DNA from: CAYWNA01 sp964459305
GTDB taxonomy: Bacteria; Planctomycetota; Planctomycetia; Pirellulales; Pirellulaceae
Direction: 5' to 3'
Length of the DNA stretch: 25,397 nucleotides
NCBI GenBank assembly: GCA_964459305.1
Contig: CAYWNA010000193.1
Coordinates: forward strand, 1-25,397
How positions within the stretch are numbered: the first letter of the stretch is position 1; each line of letters begins with the position of its first letter. Below, piece after piece: positions 14,642 to 23,075 of the stretch. A program made the translations under genes and the position numbers. The notes below the pieces were generated by a model. The model was given only the letters and a program-made list of their open reading frames with translations. It did no database searches and was not told the DNA's origin.

Positions 14642-15538
14642 TTATTTCACCAGACCGCGCTGGCGCAGGTAGCTGAACACCAATTGATCGACAGGTGTCT
14701 CTGTACTGGTCATCACGTAGTTCATGCCTCTCCGCGTGCAAAAATCGCGGGCGCCATCGATAAAGGAAGCGAGCGTGCGCTTGTAGCGATCCATCAAGGG
14801 GCGACTGACGGTGATTTCCGCCACGTCGTCATCCTCGCAGTCCACCAACTTCAGATCGCCCTTCACATCCGGATCCAATTCCTCGGGCGAGAGCACATGA
14901 ATCACGTACACGTCCATCTCTTGAGCCAGCAGGAACCGCAATGCCGGCTCATAGCCGCTTTTGTCCAAGAGATCCGTGATCAGCACCACGATGCCCTTTC
15001 CGCTGTTGGACAGGCAGAAGTCCTTGACGGAAGTAGCCATCGGCGCGTTGCTGCCCGGCTGGATGCCTTCCACGTATTCCAGCAAACGCCACAGGCTGTG
15101 GCGGCCGCGCAACACCGGTCCAGGCTGGCGCCGTGACGCCCCAAGCGGTTCGATTTTGACCCGATCCGCCCGGCACAGCCCGATGAAACCCAGAGACGCA
15201 GCTAACTGTTTGGCGTACTGCAGCTTGGTGGGATCGCCAAAGTCCATTGACGTGCTGGCGTCCACCAACGCATAGAAATGGAGGTCTTCTTCCTCAAGAA
15301 ACAGTTTCAGGAAGAGCTTTTCCAGACGCGCGTAGAGGTTCCAGTCGATGAAGCGAAGATCGTCGCCCGGAACGTAGTTGCGGTAGTCGGCGAATTCGAC
15401 ACTTTGTCCCTTTCGCCGACTGCGGCGTTCGCCTTTCATGCGGCCGCGAAAGATCTTGCGAGTGACGAGCTCCAAACGCTCCAATTGAGCGAGGAGTTGA
15501 GGGCTAAGCAATGCGGGTTGTGGTGTGGTGGAAGACAT
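14642..15538 (-). CDS. DUF58 (VWA-like) protein of the MoxR module
   Basis: This is a 298-residue protein. The DUF58 signature is clear: GRMKGERRSRRKGQSVEFAD followed by YRNYVPGDDLRFIDWNLYAR (about 32-71). A VWA-like fold follows with the metal site DASTS (Asp93, Ser95, Ser97) and the later strand IVVLITDLLDKSG. No transmembrane segment is seen, so it is probably cytoplasmic, perhaps membrane-associated through partners. DUF58 proteins are encoded beside MoxR ATPases and VWA proteins and are thought to act with them in maturation or assembly of envelope proteins; the substrate is unknown. It lies 118 bases downstream of moxR, the same order as in many such operons. Confidence 0.9.
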   Translation of the reverse strand: MSSTTPQPALLSPQLLAQLERLELVTRKIFRGRMKGERRSRRKGQSVEFADYRNYVPGDDLRFIDWNLYARLEKLFLKLFLEEEDLHFYALVDASTSMDFGDPTKLQYAKQLAASLGFIGLCRADRVKIEPLGASRRQPGPVLRGRHSLWRLLEYVEGIQPGSNAPMATSVKDFCLSNSGKGIVVLITDLLDKSGYEPALRFLLAQEMDVYVIHVLSPEELDPDVKGDLKLVDCEDDDVAEITVSRPLMDRYKRTLASFIDGARDFCTRRGMNYVMTSTETPVDQLVFSYLRQRGLVK

Positions 15539-15656
15539 TTATGCGGCGATGCAATCGAGTTCCGGTGACGTATTAGGGATCTGAACCCAACGAAGCGTGA
15601 TGTTCCAAACTTAACGTGTGCGTGCGAAAAACCGTCTGGTGCTAATCCAGAAGAAG

Positions 15657-16691
15657 TTACGACTCTGCCACCGTCGCCGCGACCGGGACGCCTTCTGACC
15701 TCTCTGGCAGCTTTTCCAGGATATCCAACAGTACGTGATCCGTGTCGATGGCTTCGGCTTGGGCCTCGAAATTCAGAATCACGCGATGCCGCAGTCCCGG
15801 CAAGTACACTCGACGGACATCCTCGAAGCTGACGTTGTAGCGGCCCTCCAACAGAGCTCGCACTTTAGAAGCCAAAGCAAGCGTCTGGGCGGCACGGGGA
15901 CTGGCGCCCCATCGCAAATACTGATTGGTAATCGGCAAAGCGAATTCACCCTGCGGATGCGTGGCCAGGATCAGGCGTATGATATAGTCCTGCACGTGTT
16001 GGGCGAGAATGACTTCGCGGATCAGCCCTTGCCACTTGACGATCTCACTGCCATCCATCACTTTTTCCGCCTCAACCGTCACGCCGCGCGTCGTGCGATC
16101 AACGATCGTGGAAAGCTCTTTGCGGTTGGAATAGCCCACAACCAGTTTGAAGAAGAAGCGGTCGAGCTGGGCTTCCGGCAGCGGGTATGTGCCCTCCTGT
16201 TCGATCGGGTTCTGCGTGGCCATAACAAAGAAGGGTTTCTTCAGTTCGAACCGTTGGCCCGCCACCGTGACCGTACCTTCTTGCATGGTCTCCAGCATCG
16301 CCGATTGCGTTTTTGGCGTGGCCCGGTTGATTTCGTCAGCCAAGCATATTTGGGTAAAAATTGCCCCTTTCTGGAATTCGAACACACGTTTGCCATCCGG
16401 CGTTTCCAAGACCATGTTCGTGCCAAGAATGTCCGCCGGCATCAGGTCGGGCGTGAACTGGATGCGAGAGAAATCCAGGTCCAATGCCTGAGCCAACGTC
16501 CGGACCAGCAGCGTTTTCCCCAGCCCTGGCACGCCTTCGAGCAGACAATGCCCTCCCACAAACAGGCAGGTCAACACACCGTGAACCACCTCGTCGTGCC
16601 CGACAATCACTCGACCGATCTGTTCGCGCACGGCGGCGTAACGGTCACGAAACTCCTCGGCTTGTTGTTGCATGGAGTCGCCGATGCTCAT
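15657..16691 (-). CDS. MoxR-family AAA+ ATPase
   Basis: This is a 344-residue cytoplasmic AAA+ ATPase with Walker A GVPGLGKT (53-60) and Walker B ICLADEINRA (115-124). The sensor region FVMATQNPIEQEGTYPLPEA and the LDRFFFKL motif that follows are diagnostic of MoxR. The C-terminal lid contains LRWGASPRAAQTL. Members work as chaperone-like ATPases with VWA proteins, often by activating metal-site substrates. AAGGAG lies five bases before the ATG at 16691. The gene is 28 bases after the large VWA gene and upstream of the DUF58 gene, consistent with one operon. Confidence 0.95.
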   Translation of the reverse strand: MSIGDSMQQQAEEFRDRYAAVREQIGRVIVGHDEVVHGVLTCLFVGGHCLLEGVPGLGKTLLVRTLAQALDLDFSRIQFTPDLMPADILGTNMVLETPDGKRVFEFQKGAIFTQICLADEINRATPKTQSAMLETMQEGTVTVAGQRFELKKPFFVMATQNPIEQEGTYPLPEAQLDRFFFKLVVGYSNRKELSTIVDRTTRGVTVEAEKVMDGSEIVKWQGLIREVILAQHVQDYIIRLILATHPQGEFALPITNQYLRWGASPRAAQTLALASKVRALLEGRYNVSFEDVRRVYLPGLRHRVILNFEAQAEAIDTDHVLLDILEKLPERSEGVPVAATVAES

Positions 16692-16719
16692 GAGGTCTCC
16701 TTTCTAGAATCATGCAAGG

Positions 16720-19700
16720 CTATTCAGAGTCTTGTTTCTTGTCTTTCCAGACCTTCTTTTTTGCTTCCAACAACCGCGATGTGTACGAATCCTCTTCTTC
16801 GGCCCCAAGCGCGGTTTGATCGGTTGTCGTACGGGCCGGCCTGGATGTTGCCGGCCCGGCGGCTTCTTTCAACACGTCGTCCAATTCCTTCGGTGGTTCC
16901 TCGGCATCCACCTCTGGCGCAAAGCGAGTCGCCGCGCGACGTTCGTCAATCTCGTCGGCGATCGCGGCTTTGCGGCTGCGCAGGCGTTCGAGACGCTCGT
17001 CGACCTCGTCCTCACGTTCACGACGAAATACTCGATCCAGGACCCACGTGATCGCCGGGCCAATCCAATAGAAATGGACCGTTACTCGGCGGATGAAAAC
17101 GTCTCCGAAGAAGAGACACGCGGCGATCAGCACAAACAACGGCCAGACATCCTGGCTGCTCATCGCCTTCATCAGCCCCGCGCGGAAGGTATCCACTTCC
17201 AAGAGCTTGTCGATTCTGTCTTGCTCCATCTCGCCATCGATCAGTTTGCCCTTCTGGCCATCCTTGGGTGGGAGTCCCGCCAACGCTCTCAGCAACGCCA
17301 CGTTGGCTTCGCGATCGCTGAATTCGGACGAGTACGGCACGTTGACGCCCGCCAGGATCGGTCCCTTGCCCGGTCCGGGGCTGATCGTCACAAAGTAGCT
17401 GCCCGCCTTGTCGGCATCGAATTCGCCCACGTACCGCCCAGGCGCAATCTGCTGTACGTCCAGTTCGAAGTCGTCCAAATTGGGATCCACAACAGTAGCG
17501 GCCATACTCAGGAAATTGAGGAAATCGTCATCCTTGTCTAATGCGTTGATCACGACACGGACTTTGCCGTCCTTCGTGTCGCTGGCGATGGTGAACTTGC
17601 CTTCGTCGGTGACCGGACGCATGGACCAGCGGATCATCTGGCTGAAGAACTTGTCGTAGTTCTCCCACTGCGTCCACTGGTCTGCCCAGCGACGTCCCAC
17701 GTCGGTGGTAAACGCGACTGTACGGCCCATCCCGTAGGTCCAGCTGGCCAGAATCGTCGAGTTTTGTTGGTCGGGAGGATCCGGCGAGACCAAAGAGACC
17801 TCCACCAGCGGATTCTCTTTGACCGTGGTCATCACGAAACCCTTAAGCGGCGGAAGGGGCGCATTGATGCCCTGAAGCATTTCGTGTGGGTAGACCAGAC
17901 TCGGCGGAACGTTGTTCAGGTCTTTGACCAGGGGCCGTGCCACCTTCCGAGCTTCGATCTGAAAGATGCGTGGCAGCGCCTTCGGGTTCTTCACTGCGTA
18001 GTACTTGCCGCCGGTTGCCTTAGCGATCGTTTGCAGCGTCTGATGGCCCACACGTCCATGCGCACCCACGGCAACGGTCGTGATTTTGACCTTCGCTTGC
18101 CGAAATCCCAGTGTGGTCATCGGACTGGGCGGGGTCGGATCGCCGTCGCTGATGATGATCATGTGCTTGACCGAGGCGGGCGTGCGATTGAAGGCTGACA
18201 GGGCAATTTTCATGGCGGGATCGAAGTTCGGCATATCGCCAGGCGTCATCCGATCCACTCGGGCCATCATCTTCCTTCGCTGGTCGCCAACGCGGATCAA
18301 GCCCCGTTTGCCGCCCCACAACCATTCCTCGCCCCGCATTCCCCAATGAATCAGCCCACAGTAGTCCATCGGCCCCAGCGGCTTGATCGCTTCGCGGCTG
18401 ATGACCTTCTGCCAATGATTGCCCTGGGCCATCTCTGATGCGTGCATGACCATCGCCAGGGCGCCCACGGCGCGGATTCGGGCATTCTTGATTTGGAAGT
18501 CGACCGGCATGGCCTTTTCCAATTCTGTATTGGACCATCCGCCGGCACCGAAGCTATTGGGGCCGCCCAGCATGACCAAGCCGCAGCCGAACTGTTCAGT
18601 ATTGCGCACCAGCATCTTGATTTGATTGTCGCTGAAACTGGTAACGGTCGAGACGTCCATTCCGCTGGAACGAGGGGTATTCGCCAGCACAACCGAATCG
18701 TACGACAGCAGTTCTGCAGGGCTGGTAAAGAGCTCGTCGTTGGCCGTCAACGTGACCTCGATGTTATTCTCCCGCAAACGCTGAATCAGATAGTCGAAAT
18801 CGCCTTTGTGGTCTGCGTCCTCAATGAACAGCACGTGGCCCTTGCCTCGCACATGCGTGAATGCTGTCGCCTGGTTATTCTGAGGCATCAGGTCGTCAGC
18901 CGGATCGTCGGGCGCGAAGACCGCCTTGTAGCGGTACGCCGCCACCTCTTCGATCTCGTGCTCGAACGAGAACACGCTCTTGCCCGGCTCGCCTGGATTT
19001 GCCGGGTTTGCCGGCCTCAATTCGACATCTTGGTCATCCGGATTGAGCAATTGCTCGTGCTTGCCGACCTGACGGATCAGCTTTAGTTTCCCTCTCACCG
19101 CTCGGTCGTCGAAGTTGTTGATCACCACGCGAGCTTCGATAGGCTGCCCGCGGCGGATCTCCGAGGGTAGGGTTACCTTCTCGACCTGCACTTCGCCGCG
19201 TTTCTGAAGACTGATCGGCACCACGTCGATACCGATCCCCTGCTCCGTTAATGTCCGAGCCACGGAGCGCGCATCCCCAATGTTCTCATTTCCATCGCTA
19301 ATTACGACGATTCGCTTCGCGGAATCTTCAGGAAATGTCGCGTGGGCCATCTTGAGAGCCGCGGCGAGATTCGTCGCATCGGTTCGCATGCCCACAGAGC
19401 TTTCCAGGTTGATAAAGGGGATGTCGTCGAACGGCGGTACCTCGACCGCCGCATCGTGCCCGAACACGATCACGCCGGCGCAGTCCTCGCGATCGACATC
19501 GCGGTGCTTCGCCACCTCGCGTCGGACATACTCCAGCATCACCTGGCGCTGAAGCATGGGGATGCTCTCCGATTGGTCCAGGAGATACGTAACCGTGACC
19601 TTCTCGCTGATCTTCAGCATTTGGATTTCCGCTAAAGCCATGATGATCAACACCATGACGATCGTGCGGAAGGCGATGGCGAACAATCGTCGAAACCTGC

Positions 19701-19803
19701 CGAGGCCGGCCAGACTTCTGAAACTGAACACCCAGAGCAGCGGCAACAACGCCAACAGCCACAGATACTGCCGTGATTCGAAACCGATATCTAAACCGGA
19801 CAT
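16720..19803 (-). CDS. Large membrane protein with VWA, GATase1-like and degenerate second VWA domains
   Basis: This is a 1027-residue protein. Two hydrophobic segments lie at about 12-27 and 40-60, then a VWA domain from 71 (YLLDQSESI; metal-site residues Asp76, Ser78, Ser80; TDATN at 141-145; VISDG at 167-171). A beta-rich region (about 200-310) follows, then a GATase1-like domain (about 320-435, with the LGGPNSFGAGGW motif). A second VWA-like domain spans about 445-610. In it the expected Asp-x-Ser-x-Ser is HASEM (His454), although ISDGD (551-555) remains. A further membrane helix lies at 887-905, and the C-terminal tail is charged and coiled. The likely role is an envelope protein worked on by MoxR/DUF58; the exact function is unknown. 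ATG 19803 has AGGTGG four bases upstream; a longer frame reaches 19857 through a dispersed repeat and is less likely. Confidence 0.88.
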   Translation of the reverse strand: MSGLDIGFESRQYLWLLALLPLLWVFSFRSLAGLGRFRRLFAIAFRTIVMVLIIMALAEIQMLKISEKVTVTYLLDQSESIPMLQRQVMLEYVRREVAKHRDVDREDCAGVIVFGHDAAVEVPPFDDIPFINLESSVGMRTDATNLAAALKMAHATFPEDSAKRIVVISDGNENIGDARSVARTLTEQGIGIDVVPISLQKRGEVQVEKVTLPSEIRRGQPIEARVVINNFDDRAVRGKLKLIRQVGKHEQLLNPDDQDVELRPANPANPGEPGKSVFSFEHEIEEVAAYRYKAVFAPDDPADDLMPQNNQATAFTHVRGKGHVLFIEDADHKGDFDYLIQRLRENNIEVTLTANDELFTSPAELLSYDSVVLANTPRSSGMDVSTVTSFSDNQIKMLVRNTEQFGCGLVMLGGPNSFGAGGWSNTELEKAMPVDFQIKNARIRAVGALAMVMHASEMAQGNHWQKVISREAIKPLGPMDYCGLIHWGMRGEEWLWGGKRGLIRVGDQRRKMMARVDRMTPGDMPNFDPAMKIALSAFNRTPASVKHMIIISDGDPTPPSPMTTLGFRQAKVKITTVAVGAHGRVGHQTLQTIAKATGGKYYAVKNPKALPRIFQIEARKVARPLVKDLNNVPPSLVYPHEMLQGINAPLPPLKGFVMTTVKENPLVEVSLVSPDPPDQQNSTILASWTYGMGRTVAFTTDVGRRWADQWTQWENYDKFFSQMIRWSMRPVTDEGKFTIASDTKDGKVRVVINALDKDDDFLNFLSMAATVVDPNLDDFELDVQQIAPGRYVGEFDADKAGSYFVTISPGPGKGPILAGVNVPYSSEFSDREANVALLRALAGLPPKDGQKGKLIDGEMEQDRIDKLLEVDTFRAGLMKAMSSQDVWPLFVLIAACLFFGDVFIRRVTVHFYWIGPAITWVLDRVFRREREDEVDERLERLRSRKAAIADEIDERRAATRFAPEVDAEEPPKELDDVLKEAAGPATSRPARTTTDQTALGAEEEDSYTSRLLEAKKKVWKDKKQDSE

Positions 19804-19820
19804 GGCACCACCTTGAGGGG

Positions 19821-19852
19821 CAATGACGAATGACGAAGTCCCAATGACCAAG
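19821..19852. repeat. Short dispersed repeat with AATGACGAATGACGAAG core, upstream of the VWA gene
   Basis: The run of AATGAC units (CAATGACGAATGACGAAG, then CCCAATGACCAAG) begins 18 bases before the VWA start. A related sequence in opposite orientation is at 20041-20072. It looks like a low-complexity intergenic element rather than coding or promoter sequence. Confidence 0.55.
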
Positions 19853-19927
19853 CACAAACGGCCTCAGCCGAATATCGGCGCTGGGAGTAAGCGTAATCGC
19901 GAGACGTGGATCGGGCGTCCGTCGTCC

Positions 19928-19983
19928 TATACCGCTCGCGGCGAGAAGTGTGCAATTGGTCAAACCTGACCGCGAGCGGCATA
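19928..19983. repeat. Inverted repeat with perfect CCGCTCGCGG arms
   Basis: CCGCTCGCGG (19932-19941) pairs with CCGCGAGCGG (19970-19979), and pairing resumes for three more bases after one mismatch. It is centred between the two oppositely oriented AATGAC-type repeats at 19821-19852 and 20041-20072. Confidence 0.6.
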
Positions 19984-20040
19984 TCAAGCGTATACATATA
20001 CTTTGAACGATCGGTCGGACTGTTGCGCACGCGTTTTATC

Positions 20041-20072
20041 GTCATTGGGGTATGGGATTTGGTCATTGGTCC
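20041..20072. repeat. Inverted copy of the AATGAC-type repeat after the NHL gene
   Basis: GTCATTGGGG, then ATGGGATTTGGTCATTGG is the reverse-complement counterpart of the element at 19821-19852. It ends two bases before the NHL gene stop. Confidence 0.5.
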
Positions 20073-20073
20073 T

Positions 20074-21039
20074 TCACAACCTGATCCGCTGCACTCGGTG
20101 GTTGTAACTATCCAGGATATGGATTCTGTCCTTCGAGTCCATCACCAGTGCCCACGGCTGGTACAATTCGCCCTCTCGACGGCCGTTGGTTCCCCAGACA
20201 CCCAGCGACCGGCCGTCAGGCGAGAACTTCTGCACGCGATGGTTGCCAAATTCGGAGACGTACAGATGCCCTTTTCCGTCCAGGATCAGATCGTACGGAT
20301 AACTGAGCTGTCCCGGCTCACTCCCGTGCCCTCCCCAAATATTAACTAACTTGGCCTCATCGCCAGTCGCGTCGAACACTTGGATTCGGTGATTGCACGC
20401 GTCTGCGACCCAGAGCAGACCATTTCCATCAACGGCAAGGCTCTGCGGCCGCTGAAACTGACCTGGATCGGTGCCTAGGCTTCCCCACTGAAAGAGGAAT
20501 TCCTGCTGTGGCGAGAATTTTTGGATACGATCGTACTCTCCGTATTCGGCTACATAGTAATTTCCTTGGGAGTCTTGTACACATTCTGTGACAAAACCGA
20601 ATTCGCCCGGGCCGTGACCGCACACACCGCCAATCGTCTGCTCCTCCAGCCGCTTGCCCAACGGCGTATAGACGAGAACTCGATAGTAGTGTGTATCCGC
20701 CACCATCAAGTTGCCATCAAGATCGAACGACAGTCCTGTCGGCTTGCCGTTCTTGACATCGGGAGTGCGCCATCCGCGGAGATACTTGCCATCCTCAGAG
20801 AAAACCTGGATGCGCCCCGTCATATCGACGAGGTAGAGCTGGTCCTGATTGTCAACCGCCATCGCCCGTGGCTTTTGCAGTCGCCCATCGGACAGCCCAC
20901 GCCGGCCCCACAACAGGTCCGGCTTGCCAGGCGGCGAGGCACCCGGAGCGCAACCCAGTAAGACCAGTGCCAGCAGTGCACCGAATCCAACGGGCGGAAT
21001 GGGCAACCTCGAAGGGCCGACGCGAGAAGATGAAGTCAT
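20074..21039 (-). CDS. NHL-repeat beta-propeller lipoprotein
   Basis: This is a 321-residue protein. A signal peptide with lipobox LVLLGC (Cys30) follows ATG 21039, predicting a lipid-anchored envelope protein. The body is built of about six NHL repeats of roughly 45-50 residues. They share the pattern PxxLAVDxxGxLWVADxxNHRIQVF, for example SLAVDGNGLLWVADACNHRI and YPYDLILDGKGHLYVSEFGN. The last repeat (VMDSKDRIHILDSYNHRVQR) closes the propeller. NHL propellers bind proteins or other ligands; no catalytic site is evident. A longer frame to 21144 has no signal peptide at its start and was not chosen. It is flanked by repeat-rich gaps, so probably transcribed alone. Confidence 0.88.
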   Translation of the reverse strand: MTSSSRVGPSRLPIPPVGFGALLALVLLGCAPGASPPGKPDLLWGRRGLSDGRLQKPRAMAVDNQDQLYLVDMTGRIQVFSEDGKYLRGWRTPDVKNGKPTGLSFDLDGNLMVADTHYYRVLVYTPLGKRLEEQTIGGVCGHGPGEFGFVTECVQDSQGNYYVAEYGEYDRIQKFSPQQEFLFQWGSLGTDPGQFQRPQSLAVDGNGLLWVADACNHRIQVFDATGDEAKLVNIWGGHGSEPGQLSYPYDLILDGKGHLYVSEFGNHRVQKFSPDGRSLGVWGTNGRREGELYQPWALVMDSKDRIHILDSYNHRVQRIRL

Positions 21040-21163
21040 ACCAACATTGTAGATGGTTTCCGGTGAGATAAAAGGAGAATACGCAATCGGCGCCGCCTGT
21101 CGGGACTGGGGTGAGCCTCCTGAGTACGCTGCCGACAAGCCCACTTCGCCACTAACCGAGAGC

Positions 21164-21282
21164 GTCCGGGAATGGGGAGGGCGAAGCTCCCGCTGAGCCG
21201 GATTTCTCGCACCGATGCGCGGCTCGGCAGGAGCCTGCCCTCCCGGTGACCCTGGATTCTAGCGTGTCCAATTCCCGGACAC
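21164..21282. repeat. Composite nested palindrome after deoC
   Basis: The outer arms GTCCGGGAAT (21164-21173) and ATTCCCGGAC (21271-21280) are perfect. Inside, 21175-21199 (starting GGGAGGGCGAAGCTCC) pairs imperfectly with 21221-21244 (ending CCTGCCCTCCC). The right outer arm also forms its own hairpin, GTGTCC...GGACAC (21264-21282). It lies between the deoC stop and the NHL gene and looks like a compound REP/MITE-type element. Confidence 0.65.
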
Positions 21283-21297
21283 CTTCAACTCCTCCGG

Positions 21298-21981
21298 CTA
21301 GGTCCCCAATCGTCGTCTGCATTCGTCCAGTATCTTCGCGGTGGCACTAGCGCCGATGCGAGTCACACCCAGCGCCCGAACTTCCACAAACTTATCCAGA
21401 TCGCGGACGCCGCCGGCTGCTTTCACCTGAACATGGTCCGGCGTGTTGTCTACCATCAATTTCAGGTCTTCCATCGTCGCTCCACCAGTACCGTATCCGG
21501 TGGAAGTCTTCACCCAGTCGGCGCCCAGTTCGCTGCAGATCTCACACAGCTTGATCTTCTGCCCGAAATCCAGATAGCAGTTCTCGAAGATCACTTTCAC
21601 TTTCTGACCCGCCGCGTGGGTCGGGTCAATGACGGCCTTGATATCCTCGCGAACGTACTCCCAATCGCCGCTGAGTACCTTGCTGATGTTCACGACCATG
21701 TCCAGTTCCTCGCCACCATCGGCCAGCGCCTGCTCGGCTTCAGCGCGTTTGATTGCCGTTGTATGACCGCCATGCGGAAACCCGATTGTGGTGCTCGCCT
21801 TGACCGTGCTTCCCTTGAGGATTTCCGCACAACGTCGCAGGTAATAGGGCATGATGCACACGCTTCCCACGTTGTACTCCACGGCAAGTCCGCAGCCTGC
21901 TTCCAGGTCGGCGACAGGCAACGTGGGGTTCAGCAGCGAGTGGTCAATCATCTTGGCGATGTCTTCGTACGTGTACTCCAT
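21298..21981 (-). CDS. deoC: Deoxyribose-phosphate aldolase
   Basis: This 227-residue cytoplasmic class I aldolase cleaves 2-deoxyribose-5-phosphate to glyceraldehyde-3-phosphate and acetaldehyde. Its size fits the shorter DeoC type. Catalytic residues are in place: Lys158 (VKTSTGYG) for the Schiff base, Lys187 (VKAAGGVR) and Asp94 (ELDMVVN) as the proton-relay residues. ATG 21981 is preferred (AAAGGA eight bases upstream); a longer frame to 22101 would be translated through a palindromic repeat. The gene lies 116 bases after the ROK kinase gene and may be its last operon partner, or may be separated by the repeat at 22032-22088. Confidence 0.95.
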   Translation of the reverse strand: MEYTYEDIAKMIDHSLLNPTLPVADLEAGCGLAVEYNVGSVCIMPYYLRRCAEILKGSTVKASTTIGFPHGGHTTAIKRAEAEQALADGGEELDMVVNISKVLSGDWEYVREDIKAVIDPTHAAGQKVKVIFENCYLDFGQKIKLCEICSELGADWVKTSTGYGTGGATMEDLKLMVDNTPDHVQVKAAGGVRDLDKFVEVRALGVTRIGASATAKILDECRRRLGT

Positions 21982-22031
21982 AGTCTTAGTCCTTTGCTCT
22001 TGGGAACAACCGACGGATGACTGCTCCATTT

Positions 22032-22088
22032 GTAGGACGGGTCTCCTGACCCGTCTGGAAGGGAGACGGGTCGGGAGACCCGCCCCAC
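22032..22088. repeat. Palindromic repeat between the ROK kinase gene and deoC
   Basis: Two 25-base arms (22032-22056 and 22064-22088) pair at 22 of 25 positions around a 7-base loop. The arm core is ACGGGTCTCCTGACCCGTCT. It sits in the only sizeable gap of the sugar operon and could end or weaken transcription into deoC, or be a dispersed REP-type element. Confidence 0.75.
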
Positions 22089-22097
22089 GACGCTTGG

Positions 22098-23057
22098 TCA
22101 TTGATCATTCTGTGACGCTAGCGCGATGGCTCCGAGCAGGCCGGCTTTTTCTCCGAGTAGGGAACGTTCCACGCGCAGGTCCTCGACCGGGAACATGCCG
22201 ATACGCCGTCGAACCACGCTACGAACATGGTCGAGCAAGATCGGTCCCATCTCAGCGACCCCGCCTCCCAGCACGACCAAATCCGGATACAGGACAGCGA
22301 TCACGTTGGCCACGCCGATTCCCAGAAACTCGGCCGCCCGCAATATGCCTTCGCGCACCGCGTCGTCACCGGCGTCTGCGGCGACAGCCATTTCCTTGGG
22401 GGTAATCTTTCCAGCGTCGCCGGCCACTAACTCGTGGAGCTTCGGCGCCAGACCGCTTTTCATCAAGCGTACGCCTTCGGCCGTGATGGCCGGCCCGCTG
22501 GCCAGCGTTTCCAGGCATCCCCGGTTTCCGCATCCGCACAGTGGCCCGTCGGGCAAGATGGTTTGATGGCCCAGTTCGCCGGCGGCGCCCAGCGGCCCCA
22601 AGTGCAACCGGCCGTCGATTGCGACGCCGCCGCCAATGCCGGTTCCAAGGGCGAAAAAGGCCATCGTGCCGACCGATTTTCCCAAACCGTACGTCAACTC
22701 GCCCAGCGTGGCAGTCCGCACGTCGTTCAACAGTCGCACCGGGCAGCCGAGTCTGGCCTCGAGTATCTTCGCCGCTTCGACGTCGCGCCATTGGGTCGGC
22801 AGATTAGGGAAGAACTTCGTGACGCCGTGCGCGATATCAACCAGTCCAGGAACGCCCATGCCGACTGCCAACGGCTTCTGAACGACATCGGTGGCTAGGG
22901 CATCCACCAAATCCGCGATGCGATCCAAGACGGCCTGAGGGCCCTCATGAGACTCCGTCGCGACTTTCCGCTCACAAACGATCTCGCCCCCTTGATTGGC
23001 CAAGGCGCACGCGATCGTCGTGCCACCGAGATCCACGCCAGCATACAGATCACTCAT
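22098..23057 (-). CDS. ROK-family sugar kinase (glucokinase-like)
   Basis: This 319-residue cytoplasmic kinase phosphorylates a hexose or related sugar with ATP. The N-terminal phosphate motif is DLGGTT (9-14). The catalytic Asp is Asp112 in LLNDVRTATLGE, and GTGIGGG follows. The sugar-binding ExGH is ELGH (161-164). The ROK zinc motif CGCGNRGCLE supplies Cys174, Cys176 and Cys181. The C-terminal VVLGGGVAEMG is typical. The domain is complete and no DNA-binding region is present, so it is a kinase and not a ROK repressor. Glucose is the likeliest substrate but not proven. It starts 18 bases after the isomerase gene. Confidence 0.92.
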   Translation of the reverse strand: MSDLYAGVDLGGTTIACALANQGGEIVCERKVATESHEGPQAVLDRIADLVDALATDVVQKPLAVGMGVPGLVDIAHGVTKFFPNLPTQWRDVEAAKILEARLGCPVRLLNDVRTATLGELTYGLGKSVGTMAFFALGTGIGGGVAIDGRLHLGPLGAAGELGHQTILPDGPLCGCGNRGCLETLASGPAITAEGVRLMKSGLAPKLHELVAGDAGKITPKEMAVAADAGDDAVREGILRAAEFLGIGVANVIAVLYPDLVVLGGGVAEMGPILLDHVRSVVRRRIGMFPVEDLRVERSLLGEKAGLLGAIALASQNDQ

Positions 23058-23075
23058 GGAAATGAGCCTTTTGCA

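Noticed and set aside
15735..17051. A 438-codon plus-strand frame opposite moxR
   Set aside because: It is the antisense shadow of a clearly real MoxR ATPase with all motifs, rich in His/Arg/Gln, with no recognisable domain.
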